A DNA stretch of 36,357 bases from Bacteroidia bacterium (GCA_026391215.1 JAPLDX010000053.1:1-36357); one strand, 5' to 3'; positions 16,155 to 24,488 are shown, numbered from the stretch's first letter. A program made the numbers and translations. The notes: generated by a model from the letters alone, not told the origin.

Positions 16155-17317
16155 TGCCCCGGCTGTTTATTCATTATTATCCTGATGCATGATCCTTTTT
16201 CAACCTCCGAATGTCTTACATAAATACGGCCATTGTGAAACTCTTCAACTATCCTTTTGGCAAGGGAAAGACCCAGGCCCCAACCTCTCTGCTTTGTTGT
16301 ATATCCGGGATTGAAGATCTTTTTGAAGGCTCTCTTTGGGATCCCTTTTCCTGTATCGGAAATATCAATAAGCACATTCTTTTCCGTTTCTGAAATGCCG
16401 ATCCTTAATTCACCGGCCCCTTCCATTGCATCAATAGCATTCTTGCAGACATTCTCAATGACCCATTCAAAAAGGGCGGCATTGACAGGAACAATAATTG
16501 ATTTTGATTCATCAAAACCTGACAGGAACCTGATCTTGGACGATGTCCTTGATTTTAAATAATCAATTGTACGAGAAGTGATTGCAACTATGTTCTCATC
16601 ATTCAATATGGGTTTTGAACCGATCTTTGAAAATCTTTCAGTTATTTTTTCAAGTCTTTCAACGTCAAGAGCGATCTCTTTAGTTAGCGCCACTTCAGGA
16701 TATTTATTCTGAAGAATTTCAACCCATCCGGCAAGCGAGGATGCAGGCGTTCCAAGCTGATGAGCCGTTTCTCTTGACATGCTGACCCACACCTGGTTGC
16801 TCTCGGCTTTCCTTGATGAGCTGAAAGCAAGATATGCAACAAGGATGAACAGGAAAATGATCCCCATCTGGACAAAGGGATAGTAGTTAAGCTGAGTAAG
16901 AATTATGCTGTCTTTGTAATAGATTAGATTAGCATGATTATACCCCAGATCAATGATTATAGGATTATTTTTCTTTTTAATTTTATCAAGTTGTGCTCTC
17001 AGATATGAGGGATCACGCATCCGGATCTCATCAAAATTTCCGGAACTGATTATGCTGTCTGCCTCATCAGTCAAAATGACCGGTATGGTGGTATTGGTTT
17101 CAATGATTGAATAGATAAAGTCAATGTTCTGGCTGGTATCAGCAAGGGTCAGGAGCCTGGTTGCTTCAGCCCATTGTTCCACCTTCTTCCTTTCTTCTGT
17201 TTTAAGTATCCCCACCAGGTAGCGTGTGTAAACAAGAGATCCGAGACCTGTAAGAATTGCGAACAGGAAAAGGATAAGCATCAATGAGGTCTTATTGCGG
17301 TGACCGTTCAATTTCAT
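16151..17317 (-). CDS. Orphan sensor histidine kinase
   Basis: A 388-residue inner-membrane kinase with TM1 at about residues 11-33, a small periplasmic domain (34-147) and TM2 (148-166). Its catalytic core is intact: His186 in the H-box SRETAHQLGTP, the N-box NVCKNAIDAM, the G1 box DTGKGI and the G2 box GWGLGLSL. No response regulator is adjacent, so its partner is unknown. It lies between the AsmA-like gene (1-bp TAATG overlap) and the U32 gene (4-bp overlap). Such overlaps indicate one transcript and coupled translation. The signal it senses is not visible; the AsmA-like neighbour suggests an envelope-related cue. Confidence 0.92.
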   Translation of the reverse strand: MKLNGHRNKTSLMLILFLFAILTGLGSLVYTRYLVGILKTEERKKVEQWAEATRLLTLADTSQNIDFIYSIIETNTTIPVILTDEADSIISSGNFDEIRMRDPSYLRAQLDKIKKKNNPIIIDLGYNHANLIYYKDSIILTQLNYYPFVQMGIIFLFILVAYLAFSSSRKAESNQVWVSMSRETAHQLGTPASSLAGWVEILQNKYPEVALTKEIALDVERLEKITERFSKIGSKPILNDENIVAITSRTIDYLKSRTSSKIRFLSGFDESKSIIVPVNAALFEWVIENVCKNAIDAMEGAGELRIGISETEKNVLIDISDTGKGIPKRAFKKIFNPGYTTKQRGWGLGLSLAKRIVEEFHNGRIYVRHSEVEKGSCIRIIMNKQPGQ

Positions 17318-19935
17318 TACCTCCTTTTCTTTATTAAATTCTTTAGAATGTTATTCTGCTCCGGTTGTTCTTCTTCTATTTCAACATTTACCGTGTCAGC
17401 TTCATCCCATGTAATTTTAAACCTGGGAGTTGTAGCCGCAGGTTTTTCAGTAACGGCTGTATCATTTTTAAACCACCCGTACTCCTCATTCAGAATTGTT
17501 TTTAGGGTCTGCCTTTCCGTCCTGATATCGTTTTTGATCACATTTCCTGCAGCTTTGACATCATACCCGACCTTCACCTCTTCACCCTTATTTTCAATTT
17601 TAAGGAGAACCGATGTGCGTCCAAGCCCGTCATCCTTTATTGCGCCGAATTCTGTAGTGTTAGGTTTAAGCTTCTTTAATTTCTTACTGAGAATTTCCGA
17701 TAGCAGGATCTTTACATGATACTCATAATCATTATCGAGGCTATGTTTCCCATTCACTGACAGATCCGCCGCATTCGACTTTACGTCCATCAAGGGAATA
17801 TACAGGAAATTATTTCTTATAAAAAAATCATTTTCGAGCTTCTCAAAGCTTATGTTTTCAAGTTCGGACATTTCAATAAATGCAGAAAGCTGTCTGACAG
17901 GCTCAAAATCAATAAGGGCGCCATCAGTTATAACATATTTGCCTTCACCATTAATTGATTTTATGTCAATCTTCCAGAGTGAATCAGCCGGCAGAAGCAG
18001 GGAAAGAGAGCCGGAAAGATTTCCATTTAAATTTTCTGCTTTCAGAAAATCCTGTCCGAAATTACTGAAGGCCCTGAATGCGGAATTGATATTTACTTCT
18101 TCAAAATCAAAGCTTCCCTTGGCATTAAATGATTTATCAGGGTTCTGGACAATAAAACCATTACAGGAGATCGTTCCGTCTAAAGAATTTAATCTTAAGG
18201 TTTTAAAATTCACGAGCTTTGGTTTATAGCTGAGTGATCCACTGATTTTGTTCGCGTTGAATTGCCTGAAGCTTAATGTATCAATGACAAAATTCAGATC
18301 CAGTATGATATCAATTGGAAGAGAGTGGGCTTTTTCCCTTTTTGAAGAAGAATCAGCAGCTGAGGAAGGAGTGAAAAAAGATTCAGGCATGAGATGATCA
18401 CATCTGACACTGGCTGATGCAACAAGTATTTCAGGTTTTCCTGCCAGCCATTCGGGGAGCTTTTTAAAAATCCCGGTTATAACAAATTTATGATCCTTAT
18501 ATTTAAAATGCAGATCATTTGCTGTCACTGAATCCTTCAGTACCAGGTTCCCGTTTACCTGGCTGACCAATATCCTGTCATTCTTCAGACCAATTGAAAA
18601 TGAATTAAACATCAAGTCAACGTCTGGATCCAGGTCAATGAAATCCTGGAAAGAATACTTCTCCCTGCCCGGAAGGGCACCTTCCATTTTAAGATCAAGG
18701 TCGATGTATCCTTTTGATGAAGAAATAACTTTAATCCTGAAGAAATCTTTCAGCTCAGAGGGTATCACTTTCCCTTTTAACTTAAGTATTCCATTCATGG
18801 AATCAAAATTGCTGAGAGAAAGCGATCCGGAATATTGTGCCGAACCAAGGTTCCCTTTGAAATTATTTATTTCAAGCAGGCTGGTCTCCGGGATATGACC
18901 GGAGCCATTGGAAAAGAATCCTGAAAGAGAAACGCCATTTACATTCATGGACTTGTCAATCAGGGTTACTGAACCGTTATTCAGCAGGAATTTTATTTCA
19001 ATACCCGGATATGAGGTCCGGCTCATCAGGCCTTTAACATTACTTTTTACCTGCAAAACTCCAGCCGGATCATAATCAGTTATTTTTTTTAAAAATTCTT
19101 CCGGGATATATTTTTTAATTCCCTGTATATCAAGATTTTCTCCAGTGAGTGACAAATCAAGCATGTCATCCGAAGAAATAAAACCTTTTACCGAGAACAA
19201 GTATTTATCCAGTTTGAGAGAGCCTTTGTTGAAAACTACGCCGCTATCGTAACTTTGAAGATTAATATCTATTTCGGCCGGTATTGTGCTGGCTATCCTG
19301 GTATTGTACAGCCTGAAATCAGTGACCTGAAGCGACGAGACAGCTGTGAAATCAATTTCGTCTTCCGATATTCTGCTTGTAAGCTGACCGTTTTCCAGCA
19401 TTCCTGCAATTTCAAGCTTGATTGCAAGATTGTTATAATAAACTTTAATATCTGTCACCGAGATCTTGTTAAGGTCAATGGTGAAATCGCTGCCTGTCTC
19501 TTCGCCGGTCTCAACCGTAATATCATAGTTGATCATACCTGCAGTATCAGTTAGCAGCTTCAGCAAGCCCTCCCTGACCCCGATTCTTTCTATATTGTAA
19601 ATTCCGTGGTAGATGTCAGCAATGCTGAATTCAATAAATACGGATTTTGCAGTCAGAAGGGTATCTGTATCAATACCAGGGAAGGCTCTTCTATTAAAGC
19701 CCGGGGATGAATGGACAATAACGTTTTTAAGGTCAAGAGAAGCATTGGGAAATTTTCTCAGGAACGATAACCCGACTGATTCAAATTCATATTTAGTAGA
19801 AATGCTTTTGTTGAGGGATCTGAGAATAATACCTGCTACCTTATCCTGCATCAGGAAAGAAGCGGAAAAAAGGACTACAGTCAATGTAATGATCAGAACA
19901 GCAATTACTTTCAGTATTCTAAAGAATAGTCTCAT
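17317..19935 (-). CDS. AsmA-family envelope protein
   Basis: An 872-residue protein with one N-terminal membrane anchor (residues 7-28) followed by a long beta-rich periplasmic region, the plan of the AsmA/TamB/YhdP superfamily. These proteins form bridge-like, groove-shaped structures and are implicated in moving phospholipid between inner and outer membrane. The family-type N-terminus (LNKSISTKYEFESVGLSF, about 41-58) and repeated short beta/amphipathic segments with a C-terminal AsmA-like region (about 600-800) support the call. It is the first gene of a three-gene operon; a TACCTTTG element lies 41 bp upstream. Identification is by architecture, so confidence in the detailed function is moderate. 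Confidence 0.8.
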   Translation of the reverse strand: MRLFFRILKVIAVLIITLTVVLFSASFLMQDKVAGIILRSLNKSISTKYEFESVGLSFLRKFPNASLDLKNVIVHSSPGFNRRAFPGIDTDTLLTAKSVFIEFSIADIYHGIYNIERIGVREGLLKLLTDTAGMINYDITVETGEETGSDFTIDLNKISVTDIKVYYNNLAIKLEIAGMLENGQLTSRISEDEIDFTAVSSLQVTDFRLYNTRIASTIPAEIDINLQSYDSGVVFNKGSLKLDKYLFSVKGFISSDDMLDLSLTGENLDIQGIKKYIPEEFLKKITDYDPAGVLQVKSNVKGLMSRTSYPGIEIKFLLNNGSVTLIDKSMNVNGVSLSGFFSNGSGHIPETSLLEINNFKGNLGSAQYSGSLSLSNFDSMNGILKLKGKVIPSELKDFFRIKVISSSKGYIDLDLKMEGALPGREKYSFQDFIDLDPDVDLMFNSFSIGLKNDRILVSQVNGNLVLKDSVTANDLHFKYKDHKFVITGIFKKLPEWLAGKPEILVASASVRCDHLMPESFFTPSSAADSSSKREKAHSLPIDIILDLNFVIDTLSFRQFNANKISGSLSYKPKLVNFKTLRLNSLDGTISCNGFIVQNPDKSFNAKGSFDFEEVNINSAFRAFSNFGQDFLKAENLNGNLSGSLSLLLPADSLWKIDIKSINGEGKYVITDGALIDFEPVRQLSAFIEMSELENISFEKLENDFFIRNNFLYIPLMDVKSNAADLSVNGKHSLDNDYEYHVKILLSEILSKKLKKLKPNTTEFGAIKDDGLGRTSVLLKIENKGEEVKVGYDVKAAGNVIKNDIRTERQTLKTILNEEYGWFKNDTAVTEKPAATTPRFKITWDEADTVNVEIEEEQPEQNNILKNLIKKRR

Positions 19936-19976
19936 ATTCTAATGTGATATCTTGATGCCGGCACGATATCAGTGAA

Positions 19977-19984
19977 CAAAGGTA
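19977..19984 (-). promoter_or_regulatory. Bacteroidota -7 promoter element for the AsmA operon
   Basis: The minus strand reads TACCTTTG, a TAnnTTTG match 41 bp before the AsmA ATG and downstream of the preceding terminator. No good -33 box is visible. Confidence 0.45.
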
Positions 19985-20048
19985 ATTCATTTGAGCAAAT
20001 GTGGAGCTTAATGTCACAGCATCATAAGGAATAAACAATGCAGGCAAC

Positions 20049-20083
20049 AAAAAAATAGCGTCACGATAAATCATGACGCTATT
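20049..20083 (-). terminator. Rho-independent terminator after the ECF sigma operon
   Basis: On the minus strand a perfect 10-bp stem (arms 20054-20063 and 20074-20083, AATAGCGTCA/TGACGCTATT) with a 10-nt loop is followed by a run of seven T. It lies 17 bp after the stop of the beta-barrel gene and separates that operon from the AsmA operon. Confidence 0.85.
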
Positions 20084-20100
20084 CAGGGAATGAAAAATAA

Positions 20101-21066
20101 TTAATTAACAGTAAATGCCAGCCCTATTTCAAATGGGAACAAGTCAATGCCATCCGGGCTTTTGCCTGGCTTAAAAAGAGGAGTGAGGTAATAAGTTCCG
20201 TAAATATGGAAATTCTCAAATCCGAAGCGGGCAGTGGCGCCATATCTCAGAAGATTCAGGCTGAAATCACCGTCTGATGTTATCTTGTCACCGTTCTCAA
20301 AGACCATTCTTGAAATTGAATACACTTTGATGGCTCCTACCGGGCCAAAAGCCAGGTTGAGAGTATGATAATCTGCAGGTATCTGAATCTCAAGAAGGAA
20401 GGGAAGGTTCAGGTATAAAGTAGAAAGCCGCGATTTTTTAAGTACTTCACCCGGATCAAGAATTTCAATGATACCAGCTTCTCCTTTCTGTATATTATTA
20501 TTACCGTCAAATCTGTAATTATTCATATTAAGACCAAGTCCTGTGACAATTCCAAAATGTCTTGTAAATCCCAGGCTCCATTGTGAGAAATTTAAATTGA
20601 AATTCACTGATTTTGATGAATGGAGATTCATGTAATCAATGCTTTCAGGTAATGTAAGGCTGTTATCGGAGGTAAGATAATTATTTATTCCTGCCTCTAC
20701 AGCGCCCCAATGACCCTTGAATTGACTCCTTCTGTTTGCCCTGTTGTCGCGTTTATCTTCATCATCCTTATAATATTCAAAATATGAATCTTCTTCATCC
20801 TTATCATATTTTTCAAACTGGATCTTTGATTCACCTTCTTCAAGGTTCTCAAGGATAACTACTCCCCGGTTACCCACTTTTACCCTGACTTCATCCTGGT
20901 CATCCTCAACGACCACCATTTCGTCACCTACAATTACCCTGGTGATTTCATTTGTATCCGATACGATTTCCTGCCGACCGGGTTCTTTGTTCTCACCCCG
21001 GGTTTCCTGGCAGAATCCCTGGGTCATTATTGCTGATAGCAATAGAAATATTCCGATTTTTTTCAT
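20101..21066 (-). CDS. Outer-membrane beta-barrel protein of the ECF sigma operon
   Basis: A 321-residue protein with a signal peptide (MKKIGIFLLLSAIMTQGFCQ), a short beta-rich N-terminal segment (about 40-80), a highly charged linker (about 86-115, Asp/Glu/Lys/Arg-rich) and a C-terminal region of alternating beta strands (about 120-321). The protein ends in FEIGLAFTVN, as expected of an 8-stranded outer-membrane barrel of the 'outer membrane protein beta-barrel' group. An in-frame start 42 bp upstream is rejected because it would bury the signal peptide. It is the last gene of the sigma/anti-sigma operon and is followed by a strong terminator. It is probably a stress-responsive envelope protein; no exact function is known to me. 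Confidence 0.75.
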   Translation of the reverse strand: MKKIGIFLLLSAIMTQGFCQETRGENKEPGRQEIVSDTNEITRVIVGDEMVVVEDDQDEVRVKVGNRGVVILENLEEGESKIQFEKYDKDEEDSYFEYYKDDEDKRDNRANRRSQFKGHWGAVEAGINNYLTSDNSLTLPESIDYMNLHSSKSVNFNLNFSQWSLGFTRHFGIVTGLGLNMNNYRFDGNNNIQKGEAGIIEILDPGEVLKKSRLSTLYLNLPFLLEIQIPADYHTLNLAFGPVGAIKVYSISRMVFENGDKITSDGDFSLNLLRYGATARFGFENFHIYGTYYLTPLFKPGKSPDGIDLFPFEIGLAFTVN

Positions 21067-21118
21067 GACTGTCCTTTTAATTATTTCTGATGCAGGGACG
21101 TATTGCATGTCTGAAAAG

Positions 21119-22222
21119 TTACAGTGAAGGATTGGATTTTTTAACAGGAGTGTTAATTTTCAATACTCTTGAACTGAAATATAATGATTTCACCTCTCCT
21201 TCTTCATCATTGTTTTCTACAAGGGCCATTTCCCAACCGAGAAGTTCGTTAAGGCCTTCAATTCCGGCTTCGGCTAATTCGTACGGTTTAAGCGGAGAAT
21301 CATCGTACTCTTTATCTTTCAATATCTTTTCCCTGAAAGCGCTTGCAATGAACCTTCTTAACTTGCTTCTTTCACTATCGTAATACGGAATCTCTTCAAT
21401 GACTATGTTTGAAGCAACCAATGAAGGAGCGGCAATTCCCATACTGATTTCAAGATCTGCAGAAACAGGAATTGCAGATATTAAAAATTCAGGGCTTCTC
21501 TCTGAAAATGAAGAAGAATCTTGCTGTAAAAATGCCACCGGCAGATCTATAATCCGAGATTCACCAGGTACAAAGATTTCAATACCGGAATTCGTTTCAG
21601 AAGCTTCTGATTGATATTGTACTTTGGAGGCGAGGTTTTCTATAGAGGTTATAACTGCACCAGGTTTGAGGAGAACAGTATCATTAAATGAATTTTCTGC
21701 AATCAATTCATTCGCTGTTTCCCTGGAGCGCGGAACAAAAATGTAACTCAATACTATTATGGCAATTGTTGCTGCAGCACTCAAACCAATAACGGATAAA
21801 CGCAATATTTTTTCTGTCCGGGTTCTCTTTCTTAAGAGATTTTTATTCCTGAACCTTATTTCCGGAGGTCTTAACCTGGTCCTCTGAATGGAATCAAATA
21901 GTATCCTGTTCTCAGGATTTCCGGAAATATTCTCTTTCAGGTCTTTAATTTGTGCATCGGGAAGATCATTTTCAAGATAAGCAACAGAAAGATATTCAAT
22001 CTGTGAAGGAGGCAATTCCGAGGCACTTTTCTTAAGATTTTTCTTTTCCAGCGTCCTGATGTTGTCCGGGGAGATGAGGGTTAATGATAATGAATCGGCT
22101 TCCTCCTTAAGATCAGGATTTTCATCAAGGAACGTCATAAGCTGTTCAGTACGGGCTTCATTCAGATTTCCGTCCAGCCAGTCAATTAGCCATATTTCAT
22201 AATTTGATCTGTCGGGTTTCAT
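21119..22222 (-). CDS. Putative membrane anti-sigma factor without zinc motif
   Basis: A 367-residue protein with a cytoplasmic N-terminus, a single TM (residues 142-163) preceded by an Arg/Lys-rich stretch, and an extracytoplasmic C-terminal domain. It starts 2 bp after the ECF sigma stop, the usual place of an anti-sigma gene. The N-terminal half contains two similar segments, WLDGNLNEARTEQLMTFLDE (15-34) and a second at 82-106 beginning YLENDLPDAQIKDL, each a short helix with 'NP' at its end. The protein contains no cysteine, so the common HxxxCxxC zinc anti-sigma domain is absent. The C-terminal domain ends in a beta-strand-rich segment shared among Bacteroidota proteins of this kind. The anti-sigma role rests on context and topology. 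Confidence 0.72.
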   Translation of the reverse strand: MKPDRSNYEIWLIDWLDGNLNEARTEQLMTFLDENPDLKEEADSLSLTLISPDNIRTLEKKNLKKSASELPPSQIEYLSVAYLENDLPDAQIKDLKENISGNPENRILFDSIQRTRLRPPEIRFRNKNLLRKRTRTEKILRLSVIGLSAAATIAIIVLSYIFVPRSRETANELIAENSFNDTVLLKPGAVITSIENLASKVQYQSEASETNSGIEIFVPGESRIIDLPVAFLQQDSSSFSERSPEFLISAIPVSADLEISMGIAAPSLVASNIVIEEIPYYDSERSKLRRFIASAFREKILKDKEYDDSPLKPYELAEAGIEGLNELLGWEMALVENNDEEGEVKSLYFSSRVLKINTPVKKSNPSL

Positions 22223-22224
22223 GG

Positions 22225-22710
22225 CTACAGAACAGTTTCAATTTTACCTATGTAATTTCTCAGGGCAACCCTGCCCCTGTATATTGATATTTTTACCTGG
22301 GCTTCAGTCATACCGGTTATCTCTCCAATCTCTCTATAACTATATCCCTCATAATCACGCAGAAGTAAAGAAGTCTTTTGTTGTTCCGGCAAACGTTCAA
22401 GAGCAGAATGCAGTATTTCGTTAAGGTCGGGATACTGTGATTCGTACAGCAGATCAGCTTCATGGTATTCTTCAAGAACTGTCATTCTCTTTTCTTTACG
22501 GATAATGTCAATCATTTCATGATAGGCTGTTGAGAATAACCAGGATTTAGCAACAACAAATTCTATTTCGGCAACACGTCTCCACAGCTTCTCAAAGCTG
22601 TCCTGGACAATATCATTTGCCCGGTCTTCATCCTTAAGATCAGCACGGATGAAGCGGTAAACAGAATCGGCATATTCTTCAACAGATCTGTTATATTCTT
22701 CTACTGTCAT
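22225..22710 (-). CDS. ECF-type RNA polymerase sigma factor
   Basis: A 161-residue sigma-70 family factor with only regions 2 and 4. Region 2 covers about residues 8-75 (core RANDIVQDSFEKLWRR), and region 4 about 95-155, with helix-turn-helix YSYREIGEITGMTEAQVKIS. Length fits the ECF group. The gene heads a three-gene operon with a putative anti-sigma factor and a beta-barrel, so a cell-envelope stress regulon is likely. I found no housekeeping TAnnTTTG element upstream; the promoter may be autoregulated by the sigma factor itself. The upstream region carries two GC-rich palindromic repeats. Confidence 0.93.
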   Translation of the reverse strand: MTVEEYNRSVEEYADSVYRFIRADLKDEDRANDIVQDSFEKLWRRVAEIEFVVAKSWLFSTAYHEMIDIIRKEKRMTVLEEYHEADLLYESQYPDLNEILHSALERLPEQQKTSLLLRDYEGYSYREIGEITGMTEAQVKISIYRGRVALRNYIGKIETVL

Positions 22711-22763
22711 AAACCGGTATACAGGATAAAGACGGATGAAAAGGAGAAAAGTTACAAATGAAG

Positions 22764-22804
22764 AACCCCCTCCCGCTAAATCGGGATCCCCCTAAAGGGG
22801 GGTT
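22764..22804. repeat. GC-rich palindromic repeat, copy 1
   Basis: Two hairpins in tandem, CCCG-CTAAAT-CGGG and CCCCC-TAAA-GGGGGG, flanked by AACCCCC and GGGGTT. The form resembles intergenic REP-like palindromes often seen in Bacteroidota genomes. It lies 54 bp upstream of the ECF sigma start, within the 173-bp gene-free stretch 22711-22883, whose remainder is AT-rich and unremarkable. Confidence 0.6.
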
Positions 22805-22846
22805 AAATCCTAAAAATAACAGATTTTTTTTATAATATGAAATTAG

Positions 22847-22871
22847 TCCCCCTTCAGGGGGGATGGGGGGT
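22847..22871. repeat. GC-rich palindromic repeat, copy 2 (inverted)
   Basis: A CCCCC-TTCA-GGGGGG hairpin followed by ATGGGGGG, an inverted and shorter version of the copy 43 bp away. It lies just after the stop of the repeat-GH16 gene and could act as its transcription terminator on the minus strand, but no T-tract follows. Confidence 0.55.
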
Positions 22872-22883
22872 CTGTTTTTATTA

Positions 22884-24296
22884 TTATTTTTTCGGCTGGT
22901 ACACTCTTATCCAATCTATTTCCATTGAAGTCATGCTGCTGATGGGCTTATCGAGGCCCCCCGAGAAGAGGATATACATTGGCTCCTGCGGGACATCTGT
23001 TGTCTGGACAAATGCTTCAGTATCATTGACTTTCCAGACGAGCTTATCAGGGGTCCATTCAAGTGTGAAGATGAAGAAATCATTAGCATATTTTGAACCG
23101 ACTGAACCCTTTACCTTTTTCTCCGGTGTTGCAAAGTAATCAAACTGCACCTTGCCGTTTGAAGTGCGGCAAACATCCAAATGGGGAGTTATTTTATCCG
23201 CAAGCAGCCAGAATGCGCCTTTGGTTGCCGGATTTCCGAGCTTAATCTTTGCTGTGAAAGTACCATACTTCTGACGGAAACTTTTTCCGGTATTTATAAT
23301 TCCTGAAGTATACGCAAATTCCTTTGTTTTAAAACCATCAGTACTCCAAACCTTGCCCTCTTTCTTTTGTGGTTTTGTTATGATCTTAAGTACACTGTTG
23401 CGGATTTCAAAATTATCTTTTTCAGTGTATGCCTGGAGATCGTTGCCCACAGTGTAATTGTCCTTAAGAAGCTTATCACCCCAGAAATAATTTGTCAGCC
23501 ATGTTTTAGTATCCAGCTTGTCACCGTCAAATTCATCACTGAAAATGAGCTCCCTGTTTTTCAGGACATCAAATTTATTTGAATCTTTTACCTTACAATA
23601 CCACAGAATATCCTCGTTCTTTTTCATTCTGTCATACTCTTGTAGCTCCTTGAACATCTCAGATTTTTCGAATCTTTTCTTATCGAGAAGATAATTTTTC
23701 TTTTCCTTGAAATCATCGGTAGCAACATATTCCTTTAGTTCATTGTAACGTGCAAGGCGCGTTGAACCGTCGGTATTCAGGAAATTAGCGTACTCTTTTG
23801 ATTTTTTAAATGTATAGTAATCTTTGATCTCAGAGCTTGATTTCAGACGGTTATATTCCTGGAGCTTTTTGTCATCATCAGTCCCTTTAAATTCCTTGGA
23901 CTTCATCTTTTCCCTGAATTCTACAGACTGAACAAGCTTCTCAAGAGATTCATATCCCGTTATTTTGTCAGAACCATCAAGCTCCTTGAATTTCTTAAGA
24001 GCCGATCCGGCTATGGTTCTGAAATAGAGTACAATATCTTTTGCTTTTTGCAGTGCGAGTAACTCTTTCTCTTTTGCATATTCCCCGGAATTCTTAAAGC
24101 TGAGCGACTCTATCTCTTTCTTTTTCTGAAGAAAATCAGATGAGGTGACCAGTTCTTTCAGCTCATTATATTTTTTCAGGGTATCTGACTCTGCAAACGC
24201 TTTTAGCTTGTCAAATTCTGCTATCAGCGCCTTTTCGGCCTGTTCAATTTTAGCGGTTGACGGGATCATTCCCAGAAGAAACTTGAGACTTGCCAT
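22884..24296 (-). CDS. Helical-repeat protein with catalytically inactivated GH16 domain
   Basis: A 470-residue protein. Residues 38-247 contain three degenerate repeats of about 70 residues. Each opens with a segment like LKKYNELKELVTSSDF (39-54), GYESLEKLVQSVEF (114-127) or LARYNELKEYVATDDF (181-196), and has a second half rich in Lys and Tyr. Residues about 250-470 form a GH16 (laminarinase-type) beta-jelly-roll: FSDEFDGDKLDTKTW, a YGTFTAKIKL strand, and the end MEIDWIRVYQ. The catalytic motif ExDxxE of GH16 is here HLDVCR (372-377): both glutamates are replaced by His372 and Arg377, and only Asp374 remains. It is probably a glycan-binding or structural protein. There is no convincing signal peptide. 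The start ATG at 24296 has no recognisable promoter element in the 213-bp intergenic region. Confidence 0.82.
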   Translation of the reverse strand: MASLKFLLGMIPSTAKIEQAEKALIAEFDKLKAFAESDTLKKYNELKELVTSSDFLQKKKEIESLSFKNSGEYAKEKELLALQKAKDIVLYFRTIAGSALKKFKELDGSDKITGYESLEKLVQSVEFREKMKSKEFKGTDDDKKLQEYNRLKSSSEIKDYYTFKKSKEYANFLNTDGSTRLARYNELKEYVATDDFKEKKNYLLDKKRFEKSEMFKELQEYDRMKKNEDILWYCKVKDSNKFDVLKNRELIFSDEFDGDKLDTKTWLTNYFWGDKLLKDNYTVGNDLQAYTEKDNFEIRNSVLKIITKPQKKEGKVWSTDGFKTKEFAYTSGIINTGKSFRQKYGTFTAKIKLGNPATKGAFWLLADKITPHLDVCRTSNGKVQFDYFATPEKKVKGSVGSKYANDFFIFTLEWTPDKLVWKVNDTEAFVQTTDVPQEPMYILFSGGLDKPISSMTSMEIDWIRVYQPKK

Positions 24297-24455
24297 TGCA
24301 TAAATGTTTTAAGTACAACTGATAAAGATAAAAATCTTTCCTGAATAATTAATCCGGATATTTAAAATTAATAAGATTCACACCGAAAACTATTAAGTGA
24401 AATTTATAGATCCGGGAAAATAAATAACGTCAATTTGTAAAATTTATTGAAAATA

Positions 24456-24488
24456 ATTTGTACAAATAAAATTTCATATTTATCTTTG
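24456..24488 (+). promoter_or_regulatory. TetR-operon promoter with overlapping palindromic operator
   Basis: A full Bacteroidota promoter: TTTG at 24457-24460, a 20-nt spacer and TATCTTTG at 24481-24488, 21 nt before the ATG at 24510. The 12-bp perfect palindrome ATTTGTACAAAT (24456-24467) covers the -33 box, and a related ATTTGTAAAAT lies about 24 bp further upstream. This is a likely autoregulatory operator for the TetR protein encoded directly downstream. Confidence 0.65.

Noticed and set aside
17317..17330. AGGAGG just before the kinase ATG as a strong Shine-Dalgarno site
   Set aside because: It consists of the last two Arg codons of the AsmA gene and lies only about 2 nt from the ATG, too close for normal use; Bacteroidota also rely little on such sites.
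22747..22880. CRISPR-like array
   Set aside because: There are only two palindromic units, in opposite orientation and of unequal length, with no regularly spaced repeats.
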